NCBI GenBank assembly: GCA_963663215.1
Contig: OY760140.1
Coordinates: forward strand, 186,001 to 250,000
Origin: BJGV01 sp003230615
GTDB lineage: Bacteria > Pseudomonadota > Gammaproteobacteria > Burkholderiales > Nitrosomonadaceae
DNA: 64,000 nucleotides
Direction of reading: 5' to 3'
Numbering within the stretch: position 1 is the first letter of the stretch; each line of letters begins with the position of its first letter. Position numbers and translations under genes: made by a program. The notes beneath the pieces were generated by a model, which did no database searches, was not told the DNA's origin, and was given only the letters and a program-made list of their open reading frames with translations. Shown here in pieces: positions 37,683 through 46,059 of this stretch.

Positions 37683-39059
37683 TTAATCTTTATTGTTACC
37701 AATACTTATCAGTTGATCTTCAACTCTATCAATTGGTGAGGCAATCAAGCGCTCGATTTCATTAATCAAACGATGGTAATTAGCAAGCGCACGGATATAC
37801 AGAACTTGGTTCTGGAACAGGGTGCGCTGTGCATCAAGCATTTCTAGGAAACTAAATCTGCCTAACTCGTAGCCTTTATTAGCTATGTCGAAAGAATTTC
37901 TGGCTCCAGGTAATACTTCATCATGCAGTACTTTGATCTCGTTCTGTGCTGCTAACAAATCTTCATAGGCCCTTACAAGCTCGGATCTGAGCTGTAAATC
38001 AGTTGCTGCTTGCTCATCAATAGCTTTGCCCATACGCTGATTTGCAGTTTGCAGATTGCCTTGATTCAGATCGAACAATGGGATAGGTATGGATACATTT
38101 ACTATGGCTGTTGTCTCATCAGCTTGTGTGTAGCGCCTGACGCCTGCACCAATCGTGATATCCGGAATACGACGCAATTTCTCAATTTCTAATAATGCTT
38201 TATGCTGCTCAATATTTTTTATACTGTGGAGAATGATAGGGTTTTCATGAATGCGTTGTTCTAGCACTTCAAAGCTTGGTATCTCAACACGTGATTCAAG
38301 GTTTCCTAGTACCTTTTTGAATTGAGGGGAGGGATTTCCCCATAGTAGCGATAGCTCCTTTCGTGTTGCCACTAGATCTCGCCGTGTTTGCTCAAGTTCA
38401 ATGCCGGTTGTGAAAAATGCTACCTTGGCCTTGGTTTTCTCTATGGGGGGTGCTTTACCAGCTTCAACACGCTTAGTAGCTGAGTTCACAACTTTCTGTG
38501 CCAGCTGTATGCTTTTCTCTACAAGCTGTAGCCGTTCTTGTCCTGCCAGTACTTTGGTAAATACGTTTGCTACACGAGCAATGAGCTCTAAGCGCTTGGA
38601 TTCATAATCTTTATCCGCCAGTTCCTGGCCTATCGACGCGGCATTTATCCGGGCAGAACGTTTTCCGCCAAGCTCGATTAATTGGCTGAACCGAATCGTT
38701 GTAAATTGCGCAGCGCGTGTGTTAGGGCTCGTATTGGCGTTGATATCTTCCGATTCGACAACTAATTCCGGGTTTTTATATTTTCCAGCCTGAATTTTTA
38801 TGCCTTCCCGTGCGCGTACTTCTTTGGCAAAGGAGGCTAGATCTGGGTTGTTCTGTAACATAAGATGTACGACGTCGTGCAAGGTGAGATCGTTTCTCTC
38901 ATCAATCTGTGATAAGTTAGAGTGCTCCAAACTCTCTTCAAGAGGTGTGTTAAGAGCAGTTCCTTCTGCAATTGCTTGAGACGCGCAACCTAGTGCCAGA
39001 ATAAGCAATCCGTCTGGTATCCAGCGTCGGGTGATCGCCAACAATAAGCTCAAGTTCAT
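37683..39059 (-). CDS. czcC: Outer-membrane efflux protein, CzcC-like (TolC family)
   Basis: Trimeric outer-membrane channel of the metal pump. From the ATG at 39059 the 458-residue protein has a signal peptide ending near CASQAIAEG and two outer-membrane-efflux repeats rich in long helices (about 65-250 and 270-450). The phrases LMLQNNPDLASFAKEVRAREG and YELGRFSFLEMLDAQRTLFQNQVLYIRALANYHRLINEIERLIA are typical of CzcC. An ATG at 39071 would add four residues. Confidence 0.9.
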   Translation of the reverse strand: MNLSLLLAITRRWIPDGLLILALGCASQAIAEGTALNTPLEESLEHSNLSQIDERNDLTLHDVVHLMLQNNPDLASFAKEVRAREGIKIQAGKYKNPELVVESEDINANTSPNTRAAQFTTIRFSQLIELGGKRSARINAASIGQELADKDYESKRLELIARVANVFTKVLAGQERLQLVEKSIQLAQKVVNSATKRVEAGKAPPIEKTKAKVAFFTTGIELEQTRRDLVATRKELSLLWGNPSPQFKKVLGNLESRVEIPSFEVLEQRIHENPIILHSIKNIEQHKALLEIEKLRRIPDITIGAGVRRYTQADETTAIVNVSIPIPLFDLNQGNLQTANQRMGKAIDEQAATDLQLRSELVRAYEDLLAAQNEIKVLHDEVLPGARNSFDIANKGYELGRFSFLEMLDAQRTLFQNQVLYIRALANYHRLINEIERLIASPIDRVEDQLISIGNNKD

Positions 39060-39245
39060 AAAAACCTCCACAAACCTTATGTATTAGTGTCCAGAGTAAT
39101 CGTCACAATTAGTATGATGAGTATGCCTGGTCTAATACAGATAAAATGCAGCAAGTGCGCTCAGCGGATAATGCTTGACGTTGTTTTAGGTGAATTTAGT
39201 TCGCCTAGGCTACGTACAAGATAGTTTCCGGCGCAACTTGCAGAT

Positions 39246-39641
39246 TTAGCTTGTGACGGTATTTCGTGGAGGACGAAGGGGTGGATCTGAAATGGAGTCG
39301 GGGATGAAATCAGAAATAAATACAGCTAAAACATCTGAGTTGGTGGAAGCAGGAACGAGGAGGAGAGCGGTAAAATAAAAGGGTTGGTATTGCCCGGAAG
39401 CGTGAAGGCACAAGTGAGTAGCGGCGTCTAATTGGCTGCTATCTTTGTCAGCATCATGCTGATGTGCTTTTAGATGTGCCGTGGGATCGAGCGAAAGAAT
39501 AGGGTGCTCGTGATCAAGCTCATGCGCAAACACCTCACCACTAAACGCCCAGCCAAATGCGTTAGTCAGCATACTAGCAAGTATCATAAACATAACGTAA
39601 CTTCTAATATATTTGGTCATCTTATCTTGTGTCTTGTACAT
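39246..39641 (-). CDS. czcI: CzcI-like His-rich periplasmic protein
   Basis: A 131-residue protein with an N-terminal hydrophobic signal segment (YVMFMILASMLTNAFGWAFS) followed by a His/Asp-rich stretch (HELDHEHPILSLDPTAH, then HQHDADKD) and a proline-rich end (SDPPLRPPRN) reminiscent of the CzcI family. In Cupriavidus, czcI opens the czcICBA operon. Here the gene likewise precedes czcC, czcB and czcA on the same strand, which supports the call. A translation start at MTKYIRSY (residue 8) is also possible. Its role, sensing or buffering of metal, is not settled in the family. Confidence 0.65.
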   Translation of the reverse strand: MYKTQDKMTKYIRSYVMFMILASMLTNAFGWAFSGEVFAHELDHEHPILSLDPTAHLKAHQHDADKDSSQLDAATHLCLHASGQYQPFYFTALLLVPASTNSDVLAVFISDFIPDSISDPPLRPPRNTVTS

Positions 39642-40069
39642 TCATTGCTAACCAGGATACGTACTCCTTTCTTGCATACTTATTCTATGATTAATGCTAT
39701 TAACTATAGGATAGCATTGCTGAATCTCACTAATTTGTCAAGGTAGGAATAATGCATGTAAGAGTCCATGGAACGATTGTCGCTAGAAGAGCTAGCTCTG
39801 GTCATATTGTCAACTAGGCTATGTCTAGACTCTGGACTGAATCTTATGTGGAGCTAAGATCACTGTACTACTTGACAGAATGGAGCATTATTCAATGTTT
39901 TGCACTTGAGTGTTTAGCTGAGTTCCAGTTGAGTGTTTAAAATAGGTTATAAACGGCATAAGCTTAGGATATCTTGAGAGCACACACCCGGGCTCATACT
40001 TTAAGATTTTGGGACTACACTTTTTAATTGACGATTAATTGTTGAGATGACCTAGTTTGGTTTGGGATA
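39642..40069. other. Intergenic region upstream of the czc operon
   Basis: About 430 bases between the czcI start and the end of yicC. It should hold the czc promoter, but I recognise no MerR- or CzcR-type operator, RNA or coding segment. Confidence 0.5.
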
Positions 40070-40936
40070 CTACTCAATATTTTGTACTTGTTCACGCATT
40101 TGCTCAATCAATACCTTGAGCTCCATGGAAATTTTAGATACTTCTACGTCCACTGATTTTGAACCGAGTGTATTAGCTTCGCGGTTGAGTTCTTGCATCA
40201 AAAAGTCTAAACGTTTGCCAACTACCCCGCCTTTGATCAGGATTCGTTCAACTTCGTCTAGATGAGTCTGCAAGCGAGATAGTTCTTCATCCACATCAAT
40301 CTTACTAGCAAACAGTGCTAGCTCCTGGCGAATACGATCATCGTCGCAATTTATCATGGCATTACTCAGCCGGACTGTAATTTTTTCCTGAAAGGCTGTC
40401 AGCAATGCAGGGATACGTGGTGATGCTTTCGTTGCTAATTGTCGCATTTTTGTCAAGCGTTCAAGTAGAAGCACCCTTAGTTTCTCCCCTTCACGGGCGC
40501 GTACAGCAGCAAATTCATCTAGAGCAGTTTGTAGCAGTTCTTTACAGAGATTGCATAAGTCCTCGGTAGGTAAAATATCGGTTTTTAGTATGCCAGGCCA
40601 GCGAAGAATATCTGCGACTCCTAGATTAGGTGAACCTGGTAGGGCAGTTCTCACAGTATGGTTTAGTTTCAATAATCTTTGCAGCAAAACAGTATTAAGC
40701 TGTTGCATATCTTCATTACCTGATTGCTGATTGAAGCTTATATAGCAATCCACTCTTCCACGATTTAATCGAGCGACCATAATTTCGCGTATTGTAGGTT
40801 CCAGCGAACGGAATTTTTCAGGTAGGCGGAACTGAATGTCGAGATAGCGATGATTAACCGAACGCAATTCCAAATTCAGAGAGCCGTGGGGGGATTCTTT
40901 AGTAGCTACTGCGTAACCAGTCATGCTGTAGATCAT
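40070..40936 (-). CDS. yicC: YicC family endoribonuclease
   Basis: Conserved RNA-processing protein; E. coli YicC is an endoribonuclease that acts on small RNA. The start at 40936 gives the family N-terminus MIYSMTGYAV. The frame extends five codons further upstream. The body has VNHRYLDIQFRLPEKFRSLEP and IREIMVARLNRGRVDC near the start, and the conserved C-terminal block LDFLMQELNREANTLGSKS...LKVLIEQMREQVQNIE. It is divergent from rph, as in many proteobacteria. Confidence 0.93.
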   Translation of the reverse strand: MIYSMTGYAVATKESPHGSLNLELRSVNHRYLDIQFRLPEKFRSLEPTIREIMVARLNRGRVDCYISFNQQSGNEDMQQLNTVLLQRLLKLNHTVRTALPGSPNLGVADILRWPGILKTDILPTEDLCNLCKELLQTALDEFAAVRAREGEKLRVLLLERLTKMRQLATKASPRIPALLTAFQEKITVRLSNAMINCDDDRIRQELALFASKIDVDEELSRLQTHLDEVERILIKGGVVGKRLDFLMQELNREANTLGSKSVDVEVSKISMELKVLIEQMREQVQNIE

Positions 40937-41138
40937 GGCAAACTTATCCACTGACGAGTTCTTAATACGTTAAAATAATATTGTATGAGCTTACAAGTAC
41001 CATTATCGCAGATTATGTTCACAATGGGAGCACACTCTAATTCTTAGATTTTTCTGATGACCTTTTCATAAATATTGTTCAAAACGGTAATAGAAAAGAC
41101 ACATCAGACCATACACCATCAAAAAGGTTTTCATAATT

Positions 41139-41858
41139 ATGCGCCCAAGTAATCGTACTCCAGACCAGCTTCGCCCTGTTAAAATTACTCGTCATTACAT
41201 TAAGCACGCAGAAGGCGCAGTGTTAATTGAATGTGGCGATACTAAAGTGCTGTGTACTGCTAGTACAAATGAAAAAGTACCTTTCTTTCTCAAGGGTAAG
41301 GGGCAGGGTTGGCTAACTGCGGAGTACGGCATGCTGCCACATTCTACTGATGAGCGCATGCAGCGTGAAGCCACCAAAGGTAAGCAATCTGGACGTACTA
41401 TGGAAATCCAGCGTCTTATCGGGCGCGCGTTGCGTTCAGTAGTGGATCTGAAGAAGCTTGGAGAGCGGACTATCCAGATTGATTGTGATGTGATTCAGGC
41501 AGACGGTGGTACTCGTACTGCCGGCATTACCGGCGCATTTGTCGCGCTATATGATGCTGTGGAAAGTCTATTATGCCAACAGCTGATAGAAAGCACGCCG
41601 ATACTGGATCATGTTGCCGCCGTATCGACTGGTATTTATCAGGGTACTCCAGTGCTAGACTTAGATTATTTGGAAGACTCCTCCTGTGATACTGATATGA
41701 ACGTGGTTATGACCGGCAATTTTGGTTTGGTGGAAGTACAAGGGACCGCAGAGGGTTTTTCTTTTAGTAGGCAGGAGTTGAATGATATGTTGGATATGGC
41801 GCAGCATGGCATACAGGAACTAATTACAATTCAGAAAAAGGTGTTAGCAACAAACTGA
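41139..41858 (+). CDS. rph: Ribonuclease PH
   Basis: Phosphorolytic 3'-exonuclease that trims tRNA precursors. The 239-residue protein begins MRPSNRTPDQLRPVKITR and contains GWLTAEYGMLPHSTDERMQRE, RTMEIQRLIGRALRSVVDL and the catalytic region IDCDVIQADGGTRTAGITGA with the conserved Asp residues. rdgB starts 14 bp downstream, the standard rph-rdgB-hemW order, so one transcript is likely. Confidence 0.97.
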   Translation: MRPSNRTPDQLRPVKITRHYIKHAEGAVLIECGDTKVLCTASTNEKVPFFLKGKGQGWLTAEYGMLPHSTDERMQREATKGKQSGRTMEIQRLIGRALRSVVDLKKLGERTIQIDCDVIQADGGTRTAGITGAFVALYDAVESLLCQQLIESTPILDHVAAVSTGIYQGTPVLDLDYLEDSSCDTDMNVVMTGNFGLVEVQGTAEGFSFSRQELNDMLDMAQHGIQELITIQKKVLATN

Positions 41859-41872
41859 GTTAGTTTGCAAAG

Positions 41873-42475
41873 ATGAAGAGAATCGTTATCGCCAGCAACA
41901 ATTACGGAAAACTACAAGAATTTTGCCATTTGCTTGAGCCTCTGGGAATTCAGGTATTACCTCAGTCTGCATTCAATGTCACCGAAGCAGAAGAGCCTTA
42001 CTATACATTCGTAGAAAATGCTCTTGCCAAGGCTCGTCATGCTAGTAAATACACCGGATTGCCTGCTCTGGCAGATGATTCTGGAATCTGCGTGGATGCC
42101 CTGAGTGGTGGGCCAGGAGTCTATTCAGCGCGCTATGCGGGAGAACCTAAATCAGATGAACGCAACAATCAGAAACTGATCGAGGCGCTAAGAATCCTGC
42201 CCGATCGTAATGCCCACTATTACTGCATTATAGTGCTGGTGCGCTTTGCTGATGATCCACAACCCATCATTACCGATGGAATCTGGCACGGCAGGATCGT
42301 TCTAGAGCCACATGGCGAAGGTGGGTTTGGTTACGATCCCTATTTTTCTCTTCCAGATCTAGGTAAGACTGCAGCTGAGCTTTCGATAGAACAAAAGAAT
42401 CTAATTAGCCACCGTGGAAAAGCGTTAGCACGGATGACTGAGCGTATCAGGGAAGATACATTAAGTCATGTTTGA
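41873..42475 (+). CDS. rdgB: XTP/dITP diphosphatase (non-canonical purine NTPase)
   Basis: House-cleaning enzyme that removes dITP and XTP from the nucleotide pool. The 200-residue HAM1-family protein shows the N-terminal IVIASNNYGKLQEF (substrate Asn/Lys), the catalytic ADDSGICVDALSGGPGVYSARYAGE, and GEGGFGYDPYFSLPDLGKTAAELS with the base-recognition SHRGKAL near the end. It is 14 bp after rph. Confidence 0.96.
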   Translation: MKRIVIASNNYGKLQEFCHLLEPLGIQVLPQSAFNVTEAEEPYYTFVENALAKARHASKYTGLPALADDSGICVDALSGGPGVYSARYAGEPKSDERNNQKLIEALRILPDRNAHYYCIIVLVRFADDPQPIITDGIWHGRIVLEPHGEGGFGYDPYFSLPDLGKTAAELSIEQKNLISHRGKALARMTERIREDTLSHV

Positions 42476-42550
42476 AAGTAATCGTAAGAATCTATCAGAT
42501 TGCTGTAGAAGCTAAATAGAATCCTTTATCAGCTGGATATCAATTTTACT

Positions 42551-43777
42551 ATGGCCGCAATAATTGCTACTTCCGACATGTTTAATTCTCAATCTCTGGG
42601 ACTGAGAACGCTCCCGCCATTGAGTCTGTATATTCACATTCCATGGTGCGTTAAGAAATGCCCCTATTGTGATTTCAATTCACACGAAATTAATGGAGAT
42701 ATCAGTATCCTGGAAGATGAATATGTGACTGGGCTAACCAGAGACCTAGAAATTGCGTTACCTCAGATTTGGGGTCGTAGAGTAGTCAGTGTTTTTTTCG
42801 GCGGTGGCACGCCTAGCTTATTCAGTGCTCGATCCATTGATACGATTCTAACCACTATTAGGACATTGCTACCTCTAGAACATTATGCCGAAGTCTCATT
42901 AGAAGCCAACCCCGGCACATTTGAGGCACAAAAGTTTGCTGATTTTCAAGCTGCTGGGATCAATCGTCTATCTATTGGCATCCAAAGCTTTAACCCAATA
43001 CACCTACAAAAACTTGGACGTATACACAATGACAGGGAGGCACATCGCGCAGTAGAAATAGCACAGAGGAATTTTGACAATGTTAACCTTGATTTGATGT
43101 ACGCGCTTCCTAACCAGACACTGGAGGAAGCCCGTAACGATATAGAAACAGCATGTGCCTTTGGAGTCCAGCATATTTCTGCCTATCAACTTACTTTGGA
43201 GCCAAATACGTTGTTTCATCGTTATCCGCCGCCACTACCCAACGACGATCTATCGGCAGAAATACAGTTGATGGTCGAGGAAGAACTTGAGAGTAGTAGC
43301 TATATAAATTATGAAACTTCAGCATTTGCTCATCTCGGATATAAGTCACAGCACAATTTGAACTATTGGTTATTTGGCGATTATCTCGGTATCGGTGCAG
43401 GTGCGCACAGTAAAATAAGTTTTGCAGACAAAATTGTGAGGCAGATGCGCTATAAGAAGCCTAGGGAATATCTTGTCAAAATAGTGCTGGATACGATTGT
43501 TCCAAATATGCTGATGCAAGAGCAGCACGAAGTAAGCCGTGACGACAGACAATTTGAGTTTTTGATGAACGCCTTGCGGCTCACTAGAGGATTTGAGATA
43601 GGAATGTTTCAGGAACGTACTGGCATATCGATTACGGCCATCCAGCAGCAACTCGACGAAGCAGAGCAGCGTGGACTAATGGTGCGTGATCATCAGCGTA
43701 TTATACCAACTTTTACTGGGAGGCGATTTCTCAATGATTTATTGCAGATTTTCTTGCCAGATAAAAGTAACATATAG
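42551..43777 (+). CDS. hemW: Radical SAM heme chaperone HemW (HemN-like)
   Basis: Heme-binding radical SAM protein thought to insert heme into respiratory enzymes. It was formerly annotated as oxygen-independent coproporphyrinogen oxidase. The 408-residue sequence has the three-Cys cluster motif CVKKCPYC preceded by SLYIHIPW, then FFGGGTPSLF, SLEANPG, GINRLSIGIQSF and DLMYALPNQT. The CxxxCxxCxF form lacking the fourth Cys of true HemN supports HemW. It completes the rph-rdgB-hemW unit. Confidence 0.93.
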   Translation: MAAIIATSDMFNSQSLGLRTLPPLSLYIHIPWCVKKCPYCDFNSHEINGDISILEDEYVTGLTRDLEIALPQIWGRRVVSVFFGGGTPSLFSARSIDTILTTIRTLLPLEHYAEVSLEANPGTFEAQKFADFQAAGINRLSIGIQSFNPIHLQKLGRIHNDREAHRAVEIAQRNFDNVNLDLMYALPNQTLEEARNDIETACAFGVQHISAYQLTLEPNTLFHRYPPPLPNDDLSAEIQLMVEEELESSSYINYETSAFAHLGYKSQHNLNYWLFGDYLGIGAGAHSKISFADKIVRQMRYKKPREYLVKIVLDTIVPNMLMQEQHEVSRDDRQFEFLMNALRLTRGFEIGMFQERTGISITAIQQQLDEAEQRGLMVRDHQRIIPTFTGRRFLNDLLQIFLPDKSNI

Positions 43778-43905
43778 AGAAAACGCTTATTTCCCTTTGA
43801 GAAATAGAATGAGATTGTGATGAACGAGTATCTCAGAAGGCATGCATTGATCCAGCATGAGGGAGGATAGAATATACAGGGGTTTGTGAAGATACTAACG
43901 AAGAA

Positions 43906-44607
43906 TCACTGATTAAATAAGTCTGGAGTTAGATATTTTTTCTTGAACACCAAATCCCAAATGCCGTGGCCTAAACGCAAACCGCGTTGTTCAAATTTAG
44001 TTAGCGGCCGGTATTCTGGGTGTGTAGCATAATCCCTTGTAGTGTTGGAGAGTTGTGGTTCATTACGCAACACTTTTAGAATTTGTTCAGCGTAGTTTTC
44101 CCAATCAGTTGCAACATGTATATAGCCACCAAACTTGAGACGCTCACACAGAAGTGATATAAATTCTGGTTGAATTAATCTGCGCTTGTGGTGGCGTGAT
44201 TTAGGCCAAGGGTCAGGAAAGAAAATATGTACCCCGTCGAGGCAGTCTGACCGCATCATTTGGTTCATAACTTCTACTGCATCGTGCTGGATAATACGCA
44301 AATTAGTCAATCCCAGTTCTTCGATTTGTATCAGCAGACTACCTACACCGGGCGTGTGAACCTCGACAGCGAGGTAGTCGTTTTGTGGATGTGCCTTGGC
44401 AATAGCAGAAGTAGTTGCTCCCATACCAGAACCAATTTCAAGATAGGTTGGTGCGCTTCTACCAAAAATCGTTTCTAAGTCAAGTAGGCTTTCCGTAAAC
44501 TGTATACCGTAAATTGATAGTAAAGTTTCGTAGGCACGGCGCTGAGCATTTGAAACACGCCCTTGGCGAAGCACGAAGCTGCGAGTAATATTAAGTTGTT
44601 GTGACAT
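43906..44607 (-). CDS. trmB: tRNA (guanine-46-N7)-methyltransferase
   Basis: Places m7G at position 46 of tRNA. The 233-residue Rossmann methyltransferase has the SAM motif LEIGSGMGATTSAIAKAHPQ, the conserved DAVEVMNQ segment and the family hallmark IFFPDPWPKSRHHKRRLIQPEF, plus TDWENYAEQ. It follows thiG by about 21 bp on the reverse strand. Confidence 0.96.
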   Translation of the reverse strand: MSQQLNITRSFVLRQGRVSNAQRRAYETLLSIYGIQFTESLLDLETIFGRSAPTYLEIGSGMGATTSAIAKAHPQNDYLAVEVHTPGVGSLLIQIEELGLTNLRIIQHDAVEVMNQMMRSDCLDGVHIFFPDPWPKSRHHKRRLIQPEFISLLCERLKFGGYIHVATDWENYAEQILKVLRNEPQLSNTTRDYATHPEYRPLTKFEQRGLRLGHGIWDLVFKKKYLTPDLFNQ

Positions 44608-44628
44608 TTGGGGAGAATAGGCAAGAAT

Positions 44629-45429
44629 TCATGCAGCTTTATTTTTACTGCTGGCAATAATATTGTTTATGGGTGAACTGGGACTTGCGTTGTATGGTTG
44701 TTTTTCCATTCGCCCAGCTAGAAAGGCCTCACGTCCTGCCTCCACCGCTTTTCTCATAGCAGAAGCCATCAATGCTGGATTTTCTGCAGCAGCAATGGCG
44801 GTATTCATCAAAACTCCATCACAACCAAGCTCCATGGCAATGGTTGCATCAGAGGCAGTACCCACACCAGCATCAACTATTACTGGAACCTTCGCATTGT
44901 TAATAATGATTTGTAAGTTCCATGGGTTTAGGATACCCATACCGGAGCCAATCAGTGATGCTAACGGCATTATCGCAACACAGCCAATATCTTCCAGTTG
45001 CTTTGCGATTATGGGGTCATCCGAAGTGTATACCATTAAATGGAATCCTTCCTTTACTAGAATTTTTGCAGCCTTAATGGTCTCCATTATATTGGGATAA
45101 AGAGTGTTTAAGTCGCCTAGTACTTCCAGTTTCACTAGGCAATGACCATCAAGTAATTCACGGGCAAGTTGGAGAGTACGTATCGCATCATCAGCAGTAA
45201 AGCAACCAGCAGTATTGGGCAGCAGTGTGAACTGCGAGGGTGGCAGCAGGTCCAGCAGGTTTGGCTCGTGGGCGCTTTGACCAATGTTGGTTCGTCGGAC
45301 TGCAATAGTGATGATTTGTGCACCGCTAGCATCAATCGCTTCACGGGTCTGGGTAAAATCCTTGTATTTACCTGTACCAACAAGAAGACGAGAGGAATAT
45401 GCTTTATCAGAGATTATGAAAGTGTCCAT
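44629..45429 (-). CDS. thiG: Thiazole synthase
   Basis: Builds the thiazole phosphate of thiamin from deoxyxylulose-5-phosphate, ThiS-thiocarboxylate and dehydroglycine. The 266-residue TIM-barrel protein shows SRLLVGTGKYKD, ITIAVRRTNIG, the Schiff-base region LVKLEVLGD, PVIVDAGVGTASDATIAMELGCDGVLMNTAIA and AMRKAVEAGREAFLAGRM. It lies 63 bp after thiS. A short tandem repeat covers its start codon and Shine-Dalgarno area. Confidence 0.95.
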   Translation of the reverse strand: MDTFIISDKAYSSRLLVGTGKYKDFTQTREAIDASGAQIITIAVRRTNIGQSAHEPNLLDLLPPSQFTLLPNTAGCFTADDAIRTLQLARELLDGHCLVKLEVLGDLNTLYPNIMETIKAAKILVKEGFHLMVYTSDDPIIAKQLEDIGCVAIMPLASLIGSGMGILNPWNLQIIINNAKVPVIVDAGVGTASDATIAMELGCDGVLMNTAIAAAENPALMASAMRKAVEAGREAFLAGRMEKQPYNASPSSPINNIIASSKNKAA

Positions 45430-45452
45430 GAGTCCTATGAGTCCTATGAGTC
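45428..45452. repeat. 9-bp tandem repeat over the thiG start
   Basis: The unit ATGAGTCCT is repeated twice, followed by a partial third copy ATGAGTC. It overlaps the thiG start codon and supplies its AGGA Shine-Dalgarno-like motif, so a change in copy number would alter the translation start region. Confidence 0.8.
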
Positions 45453-45492
45453 ATTTCGTGTAGTGAGTGGTGTGCTTCTGTAGTGAAGAAAC

Positions 45493-45696
45493 CTATCCTC
45501 CTCCAACCGCGATCACGATTTCAAGTTGGTCTCCATCTACCAACGTTTGTTTGCCAAATTCACTACGAGGAATGATTTGGCCATTGCGCTCAACCGCAAT
45601 CCGCTTGTTTTCTAGTGTCATGCTTTCCAGCAATTGCGTCACACTCAATGTGGCATCAAAATGTTGTAGCTGACCGTTGATGATGAGTTGTATCAA
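45493..45696 (-). CDS. thiS: Sulfur carrier protein ThiS
   Basis: Small ubiquitin-fold carrier that donates sulfur as a C-terminal thiocarboxylate to ThiG. It is 67 residues and ends in the required Gly-Gly (VIAVGGG). The phrases FDATLSVTQLLESM and IAVERNGQIIPRSEF are typical. It is the first gene of the reverse thiS-thiG-trmB unit. No TPP riboswitch was recognised in the short gap upstream of it. Confidence 0.94.
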   Translation of the reverse strand: MIQLIINGQLQHFDATLSVTQLLESMTLENKRIAVERNGQIIPRSEFGKQTLVDGDQLEIVIAVGGG

Positions 45697-45757
45697 TTTA
45701 AAAAAACATCTAGTATCGGTTAGAATCAGGAGCCTAAACCTACGTTTATTTTAGCAT

Positions 45758-45826
45758 GCGGGTGTAGCTCAATGGTAGAGTAGAAGCTTTTCAAGACGCC
45801 AGCTGAGGTCGAACCTAGCGAGGGAC
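45758..45826 (+). pseudogene. Decayed tRNA-Gly-like copy
   Basis: The first 22-23 bases repeat the 5' end of the intact tRNA-Gly at 45895 with one change (GCGGGTGTAGCTCAATGGTAGA versus ...TAGTTCAATGG...). The anticodon stem is disrupted (GCTTTTCAAGACG), the T-loop lacks a base (GGTCGAACC) and no 3' acceptor strand CACCCGC or CCA follows. It cannot fold into a working tRNA. Confidence 0.65.
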
Positions 45827-45894
45827 AGTAAGCAATTCATCGGTTTACACTCAGATGGGATCTCAGGATCGTTGCCAATTGGGCACAACACAAT

Positions 45895-45968
45895 GCGGGT
45901 GTAGTTCAATGGTAGAATTCCTGCTTCCCAAGCAGATTACGAGGGTTCGATTCCCTTCACCCGCTCCA
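45895..45968 (+). tRNA. tRNA-Gly (anticodon CCC), CCA encoded
   Basis: A 74-nt cloverleaf with acceptor GCGGGTG/CACCCGC, D-arm GTTCAATGGTAGAAT, anticodon loop TTCCCAA giving CCC, T-arm GAGGGTTCGATTCCCTT and encoded TCCA. It closely resembles E. coli tRNA-Gly(CCC). One C-A mismatch closes the anticodon stem. Confidence 0.93.
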
Positions 45969-46059
45969 CGTATATTCCGATTATGGATATATACTTCAAA
46001 CATACGCTGGCTCACTTGAAGTTTAAGAACAGTAGAGTTACTCCAAAATTTTGTTCAAC

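Noticed and set aside
44663..45100. 145-codon forward frame opposite thiG
   Set aside because: It lies fully antisense to the conserved ThiG sequence, with no ribosome site or family pattern.
45697..45757. Possible TPP riboswitch before thiS
   Set aside because: The gap is only about 60 bp before the tRNA-like copy, and no conserved riboswitch core was seen.
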